Assembly: GCF_005239225.2 (NCBI RefSeq)
Contig: NC_133293.1
Coordinates: 3,472,001 to 3,536,000, forward strand
DNA length: 64,000 bases
From: Populus alba
Lineage: Eukaryota; Streptophyta; Magnoliopsida; Malpighiales; Salicaceae
Reading direction: 5' to 3'
Part shown: positions 20,956 through 32,524 of the stretch, piece by piece
Layout of the letters: each line of letters begins with the position of its first letter
Numbering within the stretch: position 1 is the stretch's first letter
The notes under the pieces: model-generated
Database searches by the model: none
What the model saw: only the letters and a program-made list of their open reading frames with translations
Told to the model about the DNA's origin: nothing
Translations under genes and position numbers: made by a program

Positions 20956-22381
20956 TAACAATAATAATAAAGAAGAGAAGGAAGAAATTAATGAGAACTT
21001 TGAGTTGAAAGATTAATGTAAGGATTAAACAACGATAAAAATAAATGTCAAGGTTAGAGGATCCACTAATGGTACTTCAAACAAGTATAGTATAAACTCT
21101 TATTACTCCATTGGAAACCACACATAAAGGAGGTTCCAATCAGATTATAAATTATTAACATGATTACATTAGTTATCTTATTCAAATAAAGCTAATACTT
21201 GTAAATGTTGGCAGGCATTCATGATTATAACTTATGTTAACAACAAATCAAGTTCCTTTCATAGCTCAGGTGTCGGTTATACCATACAGTATGGGCTATG
21301 AAAGTACCAAGTATTTGTTGTACCAAGTGTTATACAACATAAATCTAGATTAACCATTTAACAAGCAAAGTATTAAAAGTGAACAAGATAACAAATATAA
21401 AACATGTTAGTATCCAACGTTAAGGTCCATGTTAAGTTTATATTATACTTATTCTTACACCATTAGTGTACCCTTTTCACCTTGACATAATTAACTTAGC
21501 TAAACATAATGAAAGAAAGAAACATAGATGAACAAGATAAGAACATAAATGAGAAAGAAGTTAACTAAGTAAAGGAAAGGAAATGAAGTGCATAAACTTG
21601 ATATTAATGAAAGCAAAACATAAGCAATACAAAGAGAGAAAGCAAGAGCATGATCTTGATCTGGAAACCAAGATGCCTCAATACATGGTAAGTGCCTCCT
21701 TTTATAGGCCAAAATTTGGAACTATTGATTTGTTAATTAATTGATGAGTGGGTGGCCACATCTTGACTTGGTGACAATCCTTATCTTCTTGTCTGAACAA
21801 GACGTCATTGCTAACATCATAATTTTCCCAGAATCCTCAGGAATGTTCTAGGAAATTGTCTCATCTTTCCAACAAAAAAAAGATGAGGTCATTTGGACTT
21901 CTAGAACTCAAGATATGGGTTGAACACTAAATAGTGTCTAGGCTGCAGGACAGCTTCGGACTTCTTCGTTGTTCCTTCAGTTTGGACTTCAAAACAGCCT
22001 TTTTAAATCTTGGGCTCCCCATGAAAGTTGTAGGCCTTTGTCTTACCTTTCCATCCATATAAAATGGACCTAAATCCGAGATCTAGAGCTCCAGATATGA
22101 TCCAATTACCGAGCAATGTTCTGGTTTGGACTGCACCGGCATCTCTTTTCTAAGTTTGGCCATCTCTTTGTCCTTTCACTTTCAATACTTAAACTCATCA
22201 ATCAATCCTTTTATTTATGTGATAGGCCTTCATTTAAAATGAGCATTTACCATAAATTAAGGTATCTTATAGTATCAAACTTGTTATTATAAAACATGCT
22301 TTAGTTAAGGAGTTATTGATACTTCAAGTGCAAAATGATGATATAAAACCTTGATAAACATGTACTTTTAAGTACTAATCA
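20687..22381 (-). mobile_element. 3' LTR of the inner Athila element, 1,695 bp
   Basis: Matches the 5' LTR at 30756-32485 end to end except for the last ~33 bp, which are replaced at the joint. It starts TGATTAGTAC at 22381 and contains ATT/ATA microsatellites at about 20780-20845 and 20920-20970. The two LTRs differ by scattered single-base changes and small indels, so the insertion is relatively young but not brand new. Confidence 0.88.
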
Positions 22382-22394
22382 CACCCCCCAACCA
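22382..22394 (-). other. Polypurine tract of the inner Athila element
   Basis: TGGTTGGGGGGTG on the minus strand, immediately before the LTR start TGATTAG. Confidence 0.8.
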
Positions 22395-23621
22395 GCTTAT
22401 TACTAGTCCCTAGTAATCTAAAGTGTTAAAATAGAGAAACAATTTGCAAGTTTCACAAAGCAAGGCATTCATCATTCAACTTCCATTAATCTATCCAGAT
22501 AAACAAACTCTCTTTAAATTTATATTACTGCTTCATACTTCTTAAACAAGATATTAATAAACCTTCTTTTTATGTGCTCAATATATGAAAACATAGATGA
22601 TGGGGCTTTTGTTGGAAGAAAACAATATTATGTTCAAATGTTTAAGGTGAACTTCCTTGGGTTGGGATTATTATTATTATTATTTTTTCTTCTCTTTTTT
22701 TATTATTTTTTTTTTATTTTTATTTATATACACATACAACTTAAAACATAATGTATCTTTAACCCATGTAACGAGTTTTAGGCTAATGACTCCCAGACCA
22801 GTTGGTCTTAGGGCATTAGGTGTTGAGACACCCCTACGAGCTTAACAACTCGGGTTGTAGATACTGATACATAGATAGTGCAATGTTTGATTCCCTTAAG
22901 CTTTTCTCCTTAACCCATGTAACAAGCTTTGGGCCAATAGCTTCCAAGTCAGTTGACTTTAGGGTATTAGGTTAAAACACCCCTTCGGGCTTAATTGCTT
23001 AGGTTAGGGAGGCTACGAAACCAAACTTATCTACGTTTTTATTATCAACAATATTATCATTTTTTTTTTGCAAATTATATATTACCCCTTTTCCTTAGTT
23101 GTTACCTTTAACAAAAGAACATAAATAATGTAATAATCCAATGTGCAACCCACAATCATATGTTAAAGTGTGTGTGTGAAAATGAAGGTTTAATAATACT
23201 TGTTAAATGAGTATATGAGCAGAATCAAGTGATAACAATGCGAGAGTTTGTAAACCTGAATATTTCAAGAAGTATTCTAATAGGCCTTGTTATGAATATT
23301 GCAAATAACCATTAGAAAATTTTTACTACGATGCGTCTCAAGAATAATTCCTCTTTACTCTGCCATCCTAGTAATAACAGTTTTGCCAAATGGTTTTTTA
23401 ACAACAACAGTTAGTTGGTTATTATTATTTTTTTTAAACTAGTACCCTCTCCCCCCCAACCAAAACGAGACATTGTCCTCAATGTCCTAAGGTAGAAAGA
23501 TAGAGTATAGAAGACATCACCTGAAACAGCGAACAATGACAAACCTGAAACACACTTAAACAAATATAAGAAGTAACAAAACAAAATAATATGCTATTAA
23601 TAACACAAAAGACACAAGGTT
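22395..23621 (-). other. 3' untranslated end of the inner Athila element
   Basis: Inverted counterpart of 19625-20676. It carries about 170 bp (23240-23420) not present in the outer copy, so the outer one has lost it or this one gained it. The purine tract and 'gaggacaatgtctcg' are present on the minus strand at 23448-23490. Confidence 0.7.
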
Positions 23622-24275
23622 TCACAGATGAAGGCTCAAATCTAATCTAAGCTTTTTACGGCTTTCCTTAGCTGACCAATCTAGGCGACTCATGCAAGGA
23701 TCAATGACAGGGATGAAAGATTGTCGTTGGTCAATCAATTGTTCAGCAGTAGCAGCAGAGATTATGATCTGTCGTGCCGAAGATGTTAGAAATTCCTGTT
23801 CCACAGCTTGATCAAGGAAAGATAGCAACTTATCATAAAAACCATTAACATTTAACAAACCTATAGGTTTATGGTGAATGTGCAGTTGGGCCCAAGATGA
23901 AATATGAAAGATCTCTTCCAATGTGCCCAGACCACCTGGTAAGGCAATGAAGGCATCAACATGGTTAAACATGGTATTCAGTCGGTCAGACATTGTTGGG
24001 ACCTGTAGTTCCTCTCCAATTGTTTTTCCAATGATGTCCCCATTTGCTAAAGCTTTAGGGACAACCCCCAAAACTTGACTGCCTCCTAAAAATGAAGCCA
24101 TTGAAACACCTCCCATTAACCCAAGGCTGCCTCCCACATACACTAAATGAATCTTTCTCTCAGCTAGTACTTGACCAAGATGATTTGCTGATTCTAAAAA
24201 CTCTTTTTCTTTCCTAGGGCTGGATCCACCGAAAACACAAATATTTCTTATGTGATGACTTGAGGAACCTGCCAT
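23622..24275 (-). CDS. LOG-family cytokinin riboside 5'-monophosphate phosphoribohydrolase carried by Athila, inner copy
   Basis: Intact 217-codon frame with ATG, close to the length of plant LOG proteins. LOG enzymes act in the cytosol and nucleus, hydrolysing the N-glycosidic bond of cytokinin nucleotides to free the active base in one step. Landmarks: ICVFGGSSP (residues 12-20), VYVGGSLGLMGG (46-56), the conserved Arg98 in MSDRLN and the PGGLGTLEE signature at 113-121 with its catalytic Glu. WAQLHIHHKPIGLLNVNGFY follows. The C-terminal ~30 residues after the family's usual end are Lys/Arg-rich. No introns. Neighbours are ORF X (239 bp upstream) and the retrotransposon 3' end. Whether it is expressed or active cannot be seen. 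The family is certain; LOG versus other 'lysine decarboxylase-like' members rests on the high plant LOG similarity. Confidence 0.88.
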   Translation of the reverse strand: MAGSSSHHIRNICVFGGSSPRKEKEFLESANHLGQVLAERKIHLVYVGGSLGLMGGVSMASFLGGSQVLGVVPKALANGDIIGKTIGEELQVPTMSDRLNTMFNHVDAFIALPGGLGTLEEIFHISSWAQLHIHHKPIGLLNVNGFYDKLLSFLDQAVEQEFLTSSARQIIISAATAEQLIDQRQSFIPVIDPCMSRLDWSAKESRKKLRLDLSLHL

Positions 24276-24513
24276 TTCTACACACTTCTATATTTGATGA
24301 ATGTATGGGATGAGTAGAAATGAAGGGAAGGAAGAGAAGAATTTATAAATGAAAAAGTGAAAATGCAATCATACCACCTACATGTAGGCCAGCTGTAGTC
24401 TCACACTCTCTCTTTTTATTTATTTATTTTGACAAAGCATGTATGTACAGGTAGTTGTGATTGTGGCTCACATCTTCCCTTGGTTTTACGTCCAAGAACG
24501 GTTTAAATGCCCT

Positions 24514-25058
24514 CTATGGGTCGGGGATAGGCTTCCCATCCAGTTTTCTTAAAAACTGGCAAATAGGGTCTTTTTTAGTTAGATTCCCAAGACTAAGTCG
24601 ATCATGTTCCTTATGGAATTGTGGCCATAAATCATGAATTACACGATGCACATCTCCACTAGGATGCGTCTCAAGGGTCAATAAAAGATTATCTAAAGAC
24701 CCCTTACTCAGGCCATCCTTAATGAATTGTATTTTATCTTCATGGTTTACAGATACCATTCCTAAAGAACGACATGTCGCATTACAAGTCCATCTGGCAC
24801 ATCTGTGACAGACTTTCAGTCGTTTGCACGACGTTTCTTTGCAAAAGTGCTTTTACCTGTTCCAGGCATGTGTGAAATGAAAGAATTGGAGGACTCACCT
24901 GATAATCGGACCTTTGCTTCAATCAGCCAACGAATATCTTCAGGAATTCCATGGTTCATTAACAACCTCAATCTTTCACACCTAGCACGGTAAATTTTTG
25001 TAATCGCATTCTGAGGCAGAGCGGGAAAATACTTCAATTTTTCAAGAGTGGTGTCCAT
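24514..25058 (-). pseudogene. ORF X, inner copy: cysteine-rich, carlavirus NABP-like protein
   Basis: ATG at 25058, stop at 24514, about 181 residues apart from a one-base deletion near 24829 that shifts the frame after residue 78. Order of features: an alpha-helical N-terminus, GIPEDIRWLIEAKVRLSG (37-54), a GTGKST phrase, the basic run KKRRA-KRLK (74-82), then four cysteines at 84, 87, 92 and 96 (C-x2-C-x4-C-x3-C). MVSVN and FIKDGLSKGS follow, then a 70-residue C-terminal part with no resemblance I recognise. Carlavirus nucleic-acid-binding proteins share the IPxDI-type block, Arg-rich stretch, Cys cluster and downstream FI-x-G, though with wider cysteine spacing. Those proteins bind nucleic acid and act in silencing suppression. 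Function here is unknown; homology is an inference needing a profile search. Confidence 0.6.
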
Positions 25059-25268
25059 TTTTAAATGAGAATTGGATGGGAGATTCAAAGAAAGAAGAAA
25101 GAGCAGAGAATTGCACAATTATATACACAGATATCAGTTATCATGGGAAACTAAAAGAACCGACTTAAGAGTCACGGAGTACCGTTATCCGCCATTTGAC
25201 CGGGGTGAGAGAAACTAGCAAAACAAAAGATACACCAAAACAAACACAAAACAATATGAGAAAAAGAA

Positions 25269-26178
25269 TCAATCTTTATATACAGGATCACTCAATTCAG
25301 TAGAGTCATTTTCAACCGAAAAATTGTCAAAATAAACTTTCAACCGATGCCCATTTACCTTGAAAACATTGTCATTCTTTGGATTTTCGATATCACAGGC
25401 CCCATGTGGATACACATGTTTCACAATAAAAGGACCGCTCCATCTTGATCTTAGTTTTCCAGGAAATAAATGGAGTCGAGAATTATAAAGCAAGACTTTT
25501 TGACCAACATTGAATGTTTTTCTCAGTATTTTCTTGTCATGAAACTCTTTGATTCTTGCTTTATGAATTCTTGAATTGTCATATGCATCATTTCTAATTT
25601 CCTCAAGCTCATTTATTTGCAATTTTCGCAGCTGACTAGCATCATCAATGTTTGAATTGAAAGCTTTAATAGCCCAATAAGCTTTATGTTCAATTTCCAC
25701 AGGCAAGTGACAAGGTTTTCCATAGACTAGTCTATAAGGTGACATACCTAATGATGTTTTATATGCAGTTCGATAAGCCCAAAGTGCATCATTAAGTCTT
25801 AAAGACCAGTATTTCCGATTAGGGTTCACCGTTTTCTCCAAGATCTGTTTGATCTCCCTATTAGCAAGCTCTACTTGTCCACTTGTCTGAGGGTGATAAG
25901 GGGTGGCAACTTTGTGTGTGATTCCATATTTCTTCATTAAAGAAGCAAATGGCTTGTTGTAGAAATGTGTTCCACCATCACTTATTATGGCTCGAGGAAT
26001 TCCAAATCGACTCAAAATATTGTCTTTCAAAAACTTTATCACTGTTTTGTGATCATTTCTTCGACTTGGAATTGCCTCTATCCATTTTGAAACATAATCT
26101 ACCGCGACTAATATGTACACGAAACCAAATGATGGAGGAAATGGACCCATGAAATCTATACCCCAACAATCAAAGATC
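25269..26178 (-). pseudogene. Athila integrase core and C-terminus, inner element
   Basis: A 293-codon open frame (26150-25269) with a complete D,D35E triad counted from its first Met: Asp18 in VAVDYVSKW, Asp58 in IISDGGTHF and Glu94 in [10 protein letters not shown]. Spacing between the second Asp and Glu is 35 residues. [20 protein letters not shown] and the C-terminal [20 protein letters not shown] follow, as in Athila elements. A frameshift near 26165-26180 separates it from the HHCC domain upstream, so the polyprotein is not continuous. All catalytic residues remain, so the damage looks recent. Confidence 0.9.
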
Positions 26179-27366
26179 TCAATGACAAGAATAGGATTTA
26201 AAAGGCATCATGTGACGTTTTGAAATAGATCCCAACCTTTGACAGTTTTCACAAGTCTTGCAGAATGCATGTGAGTTTTTGAACATGGTGGGCCAATAAA
26301 ATCCACTTTGTAAGATTTTTGCAGTTGTCTTTCTTGATGAGAAATGACCCCCACATGCCTCAGAATGACAAAATTTAATGACACTACTTACCTCATTGTC
26401 AGGAATGCATCTTTGAAATATTTGATCAGGACAATATTTGAATAAATAAGGGTCATCCCAATAAAAGTTCACTTCGTTCAAGAACTTTCTTTTGTCTTGG
26501 GTACTCCAATGAGCTGGCAATTGTCCTGAAACAAGAAAATTAACAATATTAGCAAACCAAGGCATCGTACAAACAGAAAGTAAAGATTCATCGGGAAAAT
26601 AGTCATCGATTGGTGTGATGTCAGATTTCGAATCTGTTGTCAATGTTGACAAATGATCTGCAACAACATTTTCGGTGTCTTTCTTGTCTTTGATTGTGAT
26701 ATCAAATTCTTGAAGTAACAAAATCCACCGCACCAATCTAGCCTTAGAATCTTTCTTAGAAAGAAGATATTTCAATGCTGCATGATCACTAAAAACAACA
26801 ACAGGTGAGCCAACAAGATAAGATCTGAATTTATCACAAGCAAATACTACTGCAAGTAATTCTTTTTCAGTGGTGGTGTAATTCATTTGAGCACTATTTA
26901 AAGTTTTACTTGCATATTAAATCACATAAGGTTTCTTATCTTTTCTTTGTCCCAAGACAGCACCCACGGCATAATCACTAGCGTCACACATTATTTCAAA
27001 AGGTAATGACCAATCAGGAGGTTGAATGACAGGAGCAGAAGTAAGCAAGTTTTTAAGTTTAACAAAGGCTTCTTCACAATGTTCAGTCCATTCAAAAATA
27101 TTATCCTTTGTTAGAAGGTTACTTAAGGGCTTAGATATTACACTAAAATCTTTGATGAACCTTCTGTAAAAACCAGCATGTCCTAAGAATGATCTAACAT
27201 CTTTAACAGATTTTGGTGTTGGTAAGTTGGCAATTAACTCGATTTTAGATTTGTCAACCTCAATTCCTTTCGATGAAACAATGTGACCAAGTACAATGTC
27301 GTTTGTTACCATAAAGTGACATTTTTCCCAATTCAATACAAGATTCTTCTCTTCACACCTGCTCAA
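26179..27366 (-). pseudogene. Athila RT thumb, RNase H and integrase zinc domain, inner element
   Basis: Two consecutive frames. 27366-26917 carries the RT connection (FLGHAGFYRRFIKDFS) and the first RNase H Asp (IMCDASDYAVGAVLG). It stops at 26917-26919, then 26886-26179 continues with [13 protein letters not shown] (Glu) and [17 protein letters not shown] (Asp). ENVVADHLS and the integrase HHCC part ([20 protein letters not shown]) follow. The stop at 26917 is a single in-frame change; a frameshift near 27370 separates this part from the RT fingers upstream. Confidence 0.88.
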
Positions 27367-27374
27367 AACCTTTT

Positions 27375-29492
27375 CTAGTTAGTCAAACAATCATCAAATG
27401 AATCACCAAAAATAGAAAAATCATCCATAAAAATTTCAAGAAAACGTTCAACCATATCACTGAATATGCTAAGCATGCATATTTGAAACGTGGCTGGTGC
27501 ATTACATAATCCAAAAGGCATCCTTCGATATGCAAAAGTACCAAATGGACATGTGAAAGTAGTCTTCTCTTGATCTTCCAATGCAATTTCAATTTGATTG
27601 TAACCTGAATAGCCATCTAGGAAACAATAAAATTCATGACCTGCAACTCTTTCTAGGATTTGGTCCATGAAAGGTAAAGGAAAATGATCTTTTCTAGTCA
27701 TTGAATTAAGTTTCCTATAGTCAATGCACATACGCCAACCAGTAACAGTCCTAGTTGGAATTAACTCATTTTTCTCATTCGTTATCACAGTGACTCCAGA
27801 CTTTTTGGGTACAACTTGGGTAGGACTTACCCATTTGCTGTCAGAAATAGGATAAATGATTCCATTATCTAGAAGCTTAATGACTTCATTTTTCACTACT
27901 TCTTTCATATTAGGATTAAGCCTTCGTTGCATTTCTCTAGAGGGTTTAGCATTTTCCTCCAAATAAATCCTGTGTGTGCAAATCAAAGGGCTAATTCCTT
28001 TTATGTCAGTTATGGTCCATCCTAATGCATTTTTATGCATTTTCAGAGTCTGTAATAACTTACCTTTTTGATGTGCATTAAGTTTGGAAGAGATTATTAC
28101 CGGAAAAGTTTCATTTTCTCCCAAAAATGAGTATTTGAGATTAAATGGTAACGGCTTCAATTCAGGTTTTGGTGGTTGAACACTTGAAGGTATGGGCTCA
28201 ATTGATCGTGGTGGCAATTCTTCAATCTGTGGTCTCCAATTGCATGCCTTTGATTCTTCCTGAAAGTAGACCATTTGCAAATCATCAGATTCATCAATCT
28301 CAGTTTCACTAGAAGTGGTTTGAAATTGATCATGAACTAATTTTTCAATAAAGTCCACTTCCTGTAAATCATTATCATCTCCAGGTTGCTTGTAAATGTT
28401 GAAAATATTCATCTCCAATGTCATGTTTCCAAATGATAGCTTCATCAGTCCATTCCTACAATTAATCAATGCATTAGAAGTGGCAAGAAATGGACGTCCT
28501 AAAATGACAGGAATTGAATTACATGCTTCAACAGGTTGTGTATCCAAGACAACAAAATCCACAGGATAAATGAATTTATCGACTTGTACTAACACATCTT
28601 CAACTATTTCTCTAGGCACTTTTACAGATCTATCAGCAAGTAAAAGAGTTACAAAGGTTGGTTTTAACTCACCTAGATTGAGACTTTGAAAGACTGAATA
28701 TGGAAGTAAATTCACACTAGCTCCAAGATCAAGTAAGGCTCTTTTAATTTTATGTTCTCCAATAAAGCAAGAAATTGTAGGACAACCAGGGTCTTTATAT
28801 TTCAAAGCATTATTGTTTTGAAGAATGGCACTTACTTGTTTGGCTAAAAAGGCTTTCTTTTTCACATTCAGTTTTCTCTTCACAGTGCATAAATCTTTCA
28901 AAAATTTAGCATAGGAAGGAACCTGTTTAATAGCATCCAACAAAGGTATATTGATCCTTACCTGTTTGAAAGTTTCAAAGATTTCAGAGTTGTGATTGAC
29001 TTTCCTTTGTTTGGTCATGGTATGAGGAAATGGAAGTGCTGGCGGGGAATCCGTCTTTTCTTTGCAATGTTCAGGTTCAACCCCTTCCTTACCCTCAAAG
29101 ATAGACTCATCATCTTTCTCACAAGGTTCAAGAATGGGTTTTTCAATAACCTTACCACTACGAAGAGTGATGACTGATTTGACTTGATCCATGTGTTGGC
29201 TTCCAGAACCACTTGCATTTGCATTGTATTGCCCCTTTGAATTTTGTTGTGGTTGAGATGGAAACTTACCTTTCTCTTGGAAACTGAGAGCAGATGTTAA
29301 TTTTGCAAGAGCATCTTTAAAATCTGTCATGCTTTGAGCAAGTTGAGTGTTGACTGTCTCCTGCTTTTCAATGAATGCATGCAATGTTTCCTCAAAATTT
29401 CTTCTAGGAGGTGGAGCATAAGGAGGTGCATATCCATGAGAATTTTGAAAATTATGATGTGCTTGAAACGGTGGCTGCTGAAGTTTGTGCAT
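27375..29492 (-). pseudogene. Athila gag C-terminus, protease and RT, inner element
   Basis: Longest frame of the window, 705 codons. Residues 1-190 are the gag tail with the basic, Gln-rich linker. The protease has ALLDLGASVNLLPYSVFQSL near 234-253 and VILGRPFLAT further on. RT runs from about residue 510: SKWVSPTQVVPKKSG, WRMCIDYRKLNSMTR, CFLDGYSGYNQI, RMPFGLCNAPATF and the catalytic FMDDFSIFGDS near 690. The ORF ends within the RT palm at a frameshift (about 27372) and continues in the next feature. Compared with the outer copy, this element keeps the 2.95 kb lost there. Confidence 0.92.
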
Positions 29493-30517
29493 TTGTTTCT
29501 ATCACTCTTCCAACTGAAATTTTGGGTGATTTCTCCAACCAGGGTTGTACATTTATGAGTATGGGTTATGGTTGGGTCTTTGGAAACTGTTTAAAGCATG
29601 GGCTTGTTCATGGAGGCATTCCTTAAAAGAAGGCAAAGTTGGACAATCATTTGTTGAATGTTCATTGGTTTCATAGATTTGACACACAATGTCTTGAACA
29701 GATTTGTTGAATGTTCAAGTGCTTTGACTTTTCTAGCTAAAGATGCAAACTTGGCTTGGAGGTCATGATCTTCCCTAAGGTTGTGCATACCTCCACTAGA
29801 TGTATGAGGTTGAGTTTTACTTGGTGCCTCATAAGTACCTGTGGTGTCCTAATTTTGAGCATTTTCGGCTAGCAAGTCTAGGTACTCCATTGCTTCATTA
29901 GGGTCTTTATCTTCGAAAGTTCCATTGCACATCAATTCAACCATTTGCCTATCTCTAGGTGTTAAACCTTCATAAAAATGTGAAACCAATCTCCATGTTT
30001 CAAAACCATGATGTGGGCAAGTATTAAGCAAATCTCGATACCTATCCCAAACATTGGTAAAATGTTTTCTCCTGGTTTTTGAGTGAAAGTGAATGATTTG
30101 TCTTTTGAAAAAGAATTTGTTTCTGTGAGATGGAAAAAACTTCTTTAAAAATTGTTGTTGCATTTCATCCCAAGCACGAAATGGATCCTGTCTTAAATTC
30201 TGTAGCCATGTTTTAGCTTTATCTTTAATGAAAAAGGAAAAAGCTTTAATCAAAATGGTGTTCATGCTACAATTAGAGTCATTATAGTATTACAGACCTC
30301 CTCAAATTCCCTTAAATGCAAAGTATGAATTTTCTAGGTCTAAGCCATGAAAGAAGGTAAAAGTTGAATAATGCTTGGCTTAAAATTAAAATGAGATGCA
30401 TCAGGAGGGAAAACTATGCATGAGGGTGCACTTGTTCTTGTCGGGATTCATGTGGTCTCTAAGTGTTCTCATACGGCTATTCTCATTATGAAGCGATTGA
30501 TTATCTTCTTCGGCCAT
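29493..30517 (-). pseudogene. Athila gag, inner element, frameshifted
   Basis: The ATG (MAEEDNQSLHNEN) is at 30517. The capsid core is readable in 30265-29849: AKTWLQNLRQDPFRAWDEMQ, DRYRDLLNTCPHHGF, VSHFYEGLTPRDRQMVELMC. A frameshift lies near 30410, another near 30290 before the core, and a stop near 29847. The zinc knuckle region (29700-29650) is out of frame and shortened. Orientation and order match the outer gag at 15665. Confidence 0.85.
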
Positions 30518-30732
30518 ATTTTCTGAATAATGATGAGGATACCCTACAAAGTCGACCACTTAATGTACGTGACCAAACTCGCATGCACGTGTAAAAAGAA
30601 AATAAAAGGCAAAGAAAAGAAAATAGAAGAAAAAAGAAACAAAACAAAAACAAAGAAAACAAAAGTTAGATAAAATGAAAAGTGAAAAAGAGAAAATAAA
30701 ATAAATATTATAATTTATACAAGAATTTACCT

Positions 30733-30749
30733 CCCCGGCAACGACGCCA
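30733..30749 (-). other. Primer-binding site of the inner Athila element (tRNA-Asp)
   Basis: TGGCGTCGTTGCCGGGG on the minus strand, seven bases from the LTR end. One transition (C to T) compared with the perfect complement of tRNA-Asp. Confidence 0.82.
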
Positions 30750-30755
30750 AAAACT

Positions 30756-32485
30756 TGACACGACCAAAGGCTTGATGTCTTTTCCCAAGTGCAGGAGTGT
30801 CGAAGTAATAAATAACCCGGCAAAGACCGGGCGTCGAACCACAGAGAGTTAATTGTATAAATTATAAATAACAACGCAACAATCAAAATAATAACGATAA
30901 TAATAACAATAGTAGTACTAGTAATAGTAATAATAATAATAATACACAGTATGTGGCGTTGTTATACCTGAGAATGATCTAAAAGATCGGGTCACAGGTT
31001 TTCCAGCCTATATACTGAGTTTATGAACAGATAATAATAATAAATAATAATAACAATAACAACAATAATAAAGAAGAGAAAGAAGAAATTAATGAGAACT
31101 TTGAGTTGAAAGATTAATATAACGATAAAAATAAATGTCAAGGTTAGAGGATCCACTAATGGTACTTCAAACAAGTATAGTATAAACTCTTATTACTCCA
31201 TTGGAAACCACACATAAAGGAGGTTCCAATCAGATTATAAATTATTAACATGATTAACATTAGTTATCTTATTCAAATAAAGCTTAATACTTGTAAATGT
31301 TGGCAGGCATTCATGATTTATAAACTTATGTTAAACAACAAATCAAGTTCCTTTCATAGCTCAGGTGTCGGTTATACCATACAATATGGGCTATGAAAGT
31401 ACCAAGTATTTGTTCTGTACCAAGTGTTATACAAAATAAATCTAGATTAACCATTTAACAAGCAAAGTATTAAAAGTGAACAAGATAACAAATATAAACA
31501 TGTTAGTATCCAACGTTAAGGTCCATGTTAAGTTTATTACTATACTTATTCTTACACCATTAGTGTACCCTTTCACCTTGACATAAATTAACTTAGCTAA
31601 AACATAATGAAAGAAAGAAACATAGATGAAACAAGATAAGAACATAAATGAGAAAGAAGTTAAACTAAGTAAAGGAAAGGAAATGAAGTGCATAAACTTG
31701 ATATTAATGAAAGCAAAACATAAGCAATACAAATGAGAGAAAGCAAGAGCATGATCTTGATCTGGAAACCAAGATGCCTCAATACATGGTAAGTGCCTCC
31801 TTTTATAGGCCAAAATTTAGAAACTATTGATTTTTTAATGAATTGTTGAGTGGGTGGCCACATCTTGACTTGGTGACAATCTTTATCTTCTTGTCTGAAC
31901 AAGACGTCATTTGCTAACATCATAATTTTCCCAGAATCCTCAGGAATGTTCTAGGAACAAATTGTCTCATCTTTCCAACAAAAAAAAGATGAGGTCATTG
32001 CGGCTTCTAGAACTCAAGATATGGCTGAACACTAAATAGTGTCTGGCGCTGCAGGACAGCTTTGGACTTCTTCTTTCCTTCAGTTTGGACTTCAAAACGG
32101 CCTTTTTAAATCTTGGGCTCTTCATGAAAGTTGTAGGCCTTTGTCTTACCTTTCCATCCTTATAAAATGGACCTAAATCCGCAGATCTAGAGCTCCAGAT
32201 ATGATCCAATTACCAAGTAAAATGTTCCGGTTTGGACTGCATCGGCATCTCTTTTCTAAGTTTGGCCATCTCTTAGTCCTTTCCTTTCAATACTTAAACT
32301 CATCAATCAATCCTTTTATTTATGTGATAGGCCTACATTTAAAATGAGCATTTACCATAAATTAAGGTATCTTATAGTATCAAACTTGTTATTATAAAAC
32401 ATGTTTAGTTAAGGAGTTATTGATACTTCAAGTGCAAAATGATGATATAAAACCTTGATAAACATGCACTTTTAAGTACTAATCA
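30756..32485 (-). mobile_element. 5' LTR of the inner Athila element, 1,730 bp
   Basis: Starts TGATTAGTAC at 32485, ends GGTCGTGTCA at 30756, followed by a PBS. Collinear with 20687-22381. Contains ATT/AAC microsatellites at about 30890-30945 and 31030-31075. Its outer edge abuts the terminal piece of the outer element's LTR. Confidence 0.9.
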
Positions 32486-32524
32486 CCTGCACTTGGAGAA
32501 TACATCAAGCTTTTGGTCGTGTCA
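32486..32524 (+). mobile_element. Last 39 bp of the outer Athila 3' LTR
   Basis: 'cctgcacttggagaatacat' and onward to 'ggtcgtgtca' matches the LTR end at 15395-15433. It is followed by the duplicated target ggggt and resumed LTR B, so this is the true right border of the outer element. The inner element therefore integrated in, or recombined with, the outer 3' LTR. Confidence 0.78.

Noticed and set aside
24850..24880. GTGKST in ORF X as a Walker A motif
   Set aside because: The first Gly of GxxxxGK[ST] is missing and no Walker B is visible; it lies beside the basic run of a small cysteine-rich protein.
30733..30749. tRNA-like sequence near the Athila LTR
   Set aside because: Only the 17-base complement of a tRNA-Asp end is present; it is a primer-binding site, not a tRNA gene.
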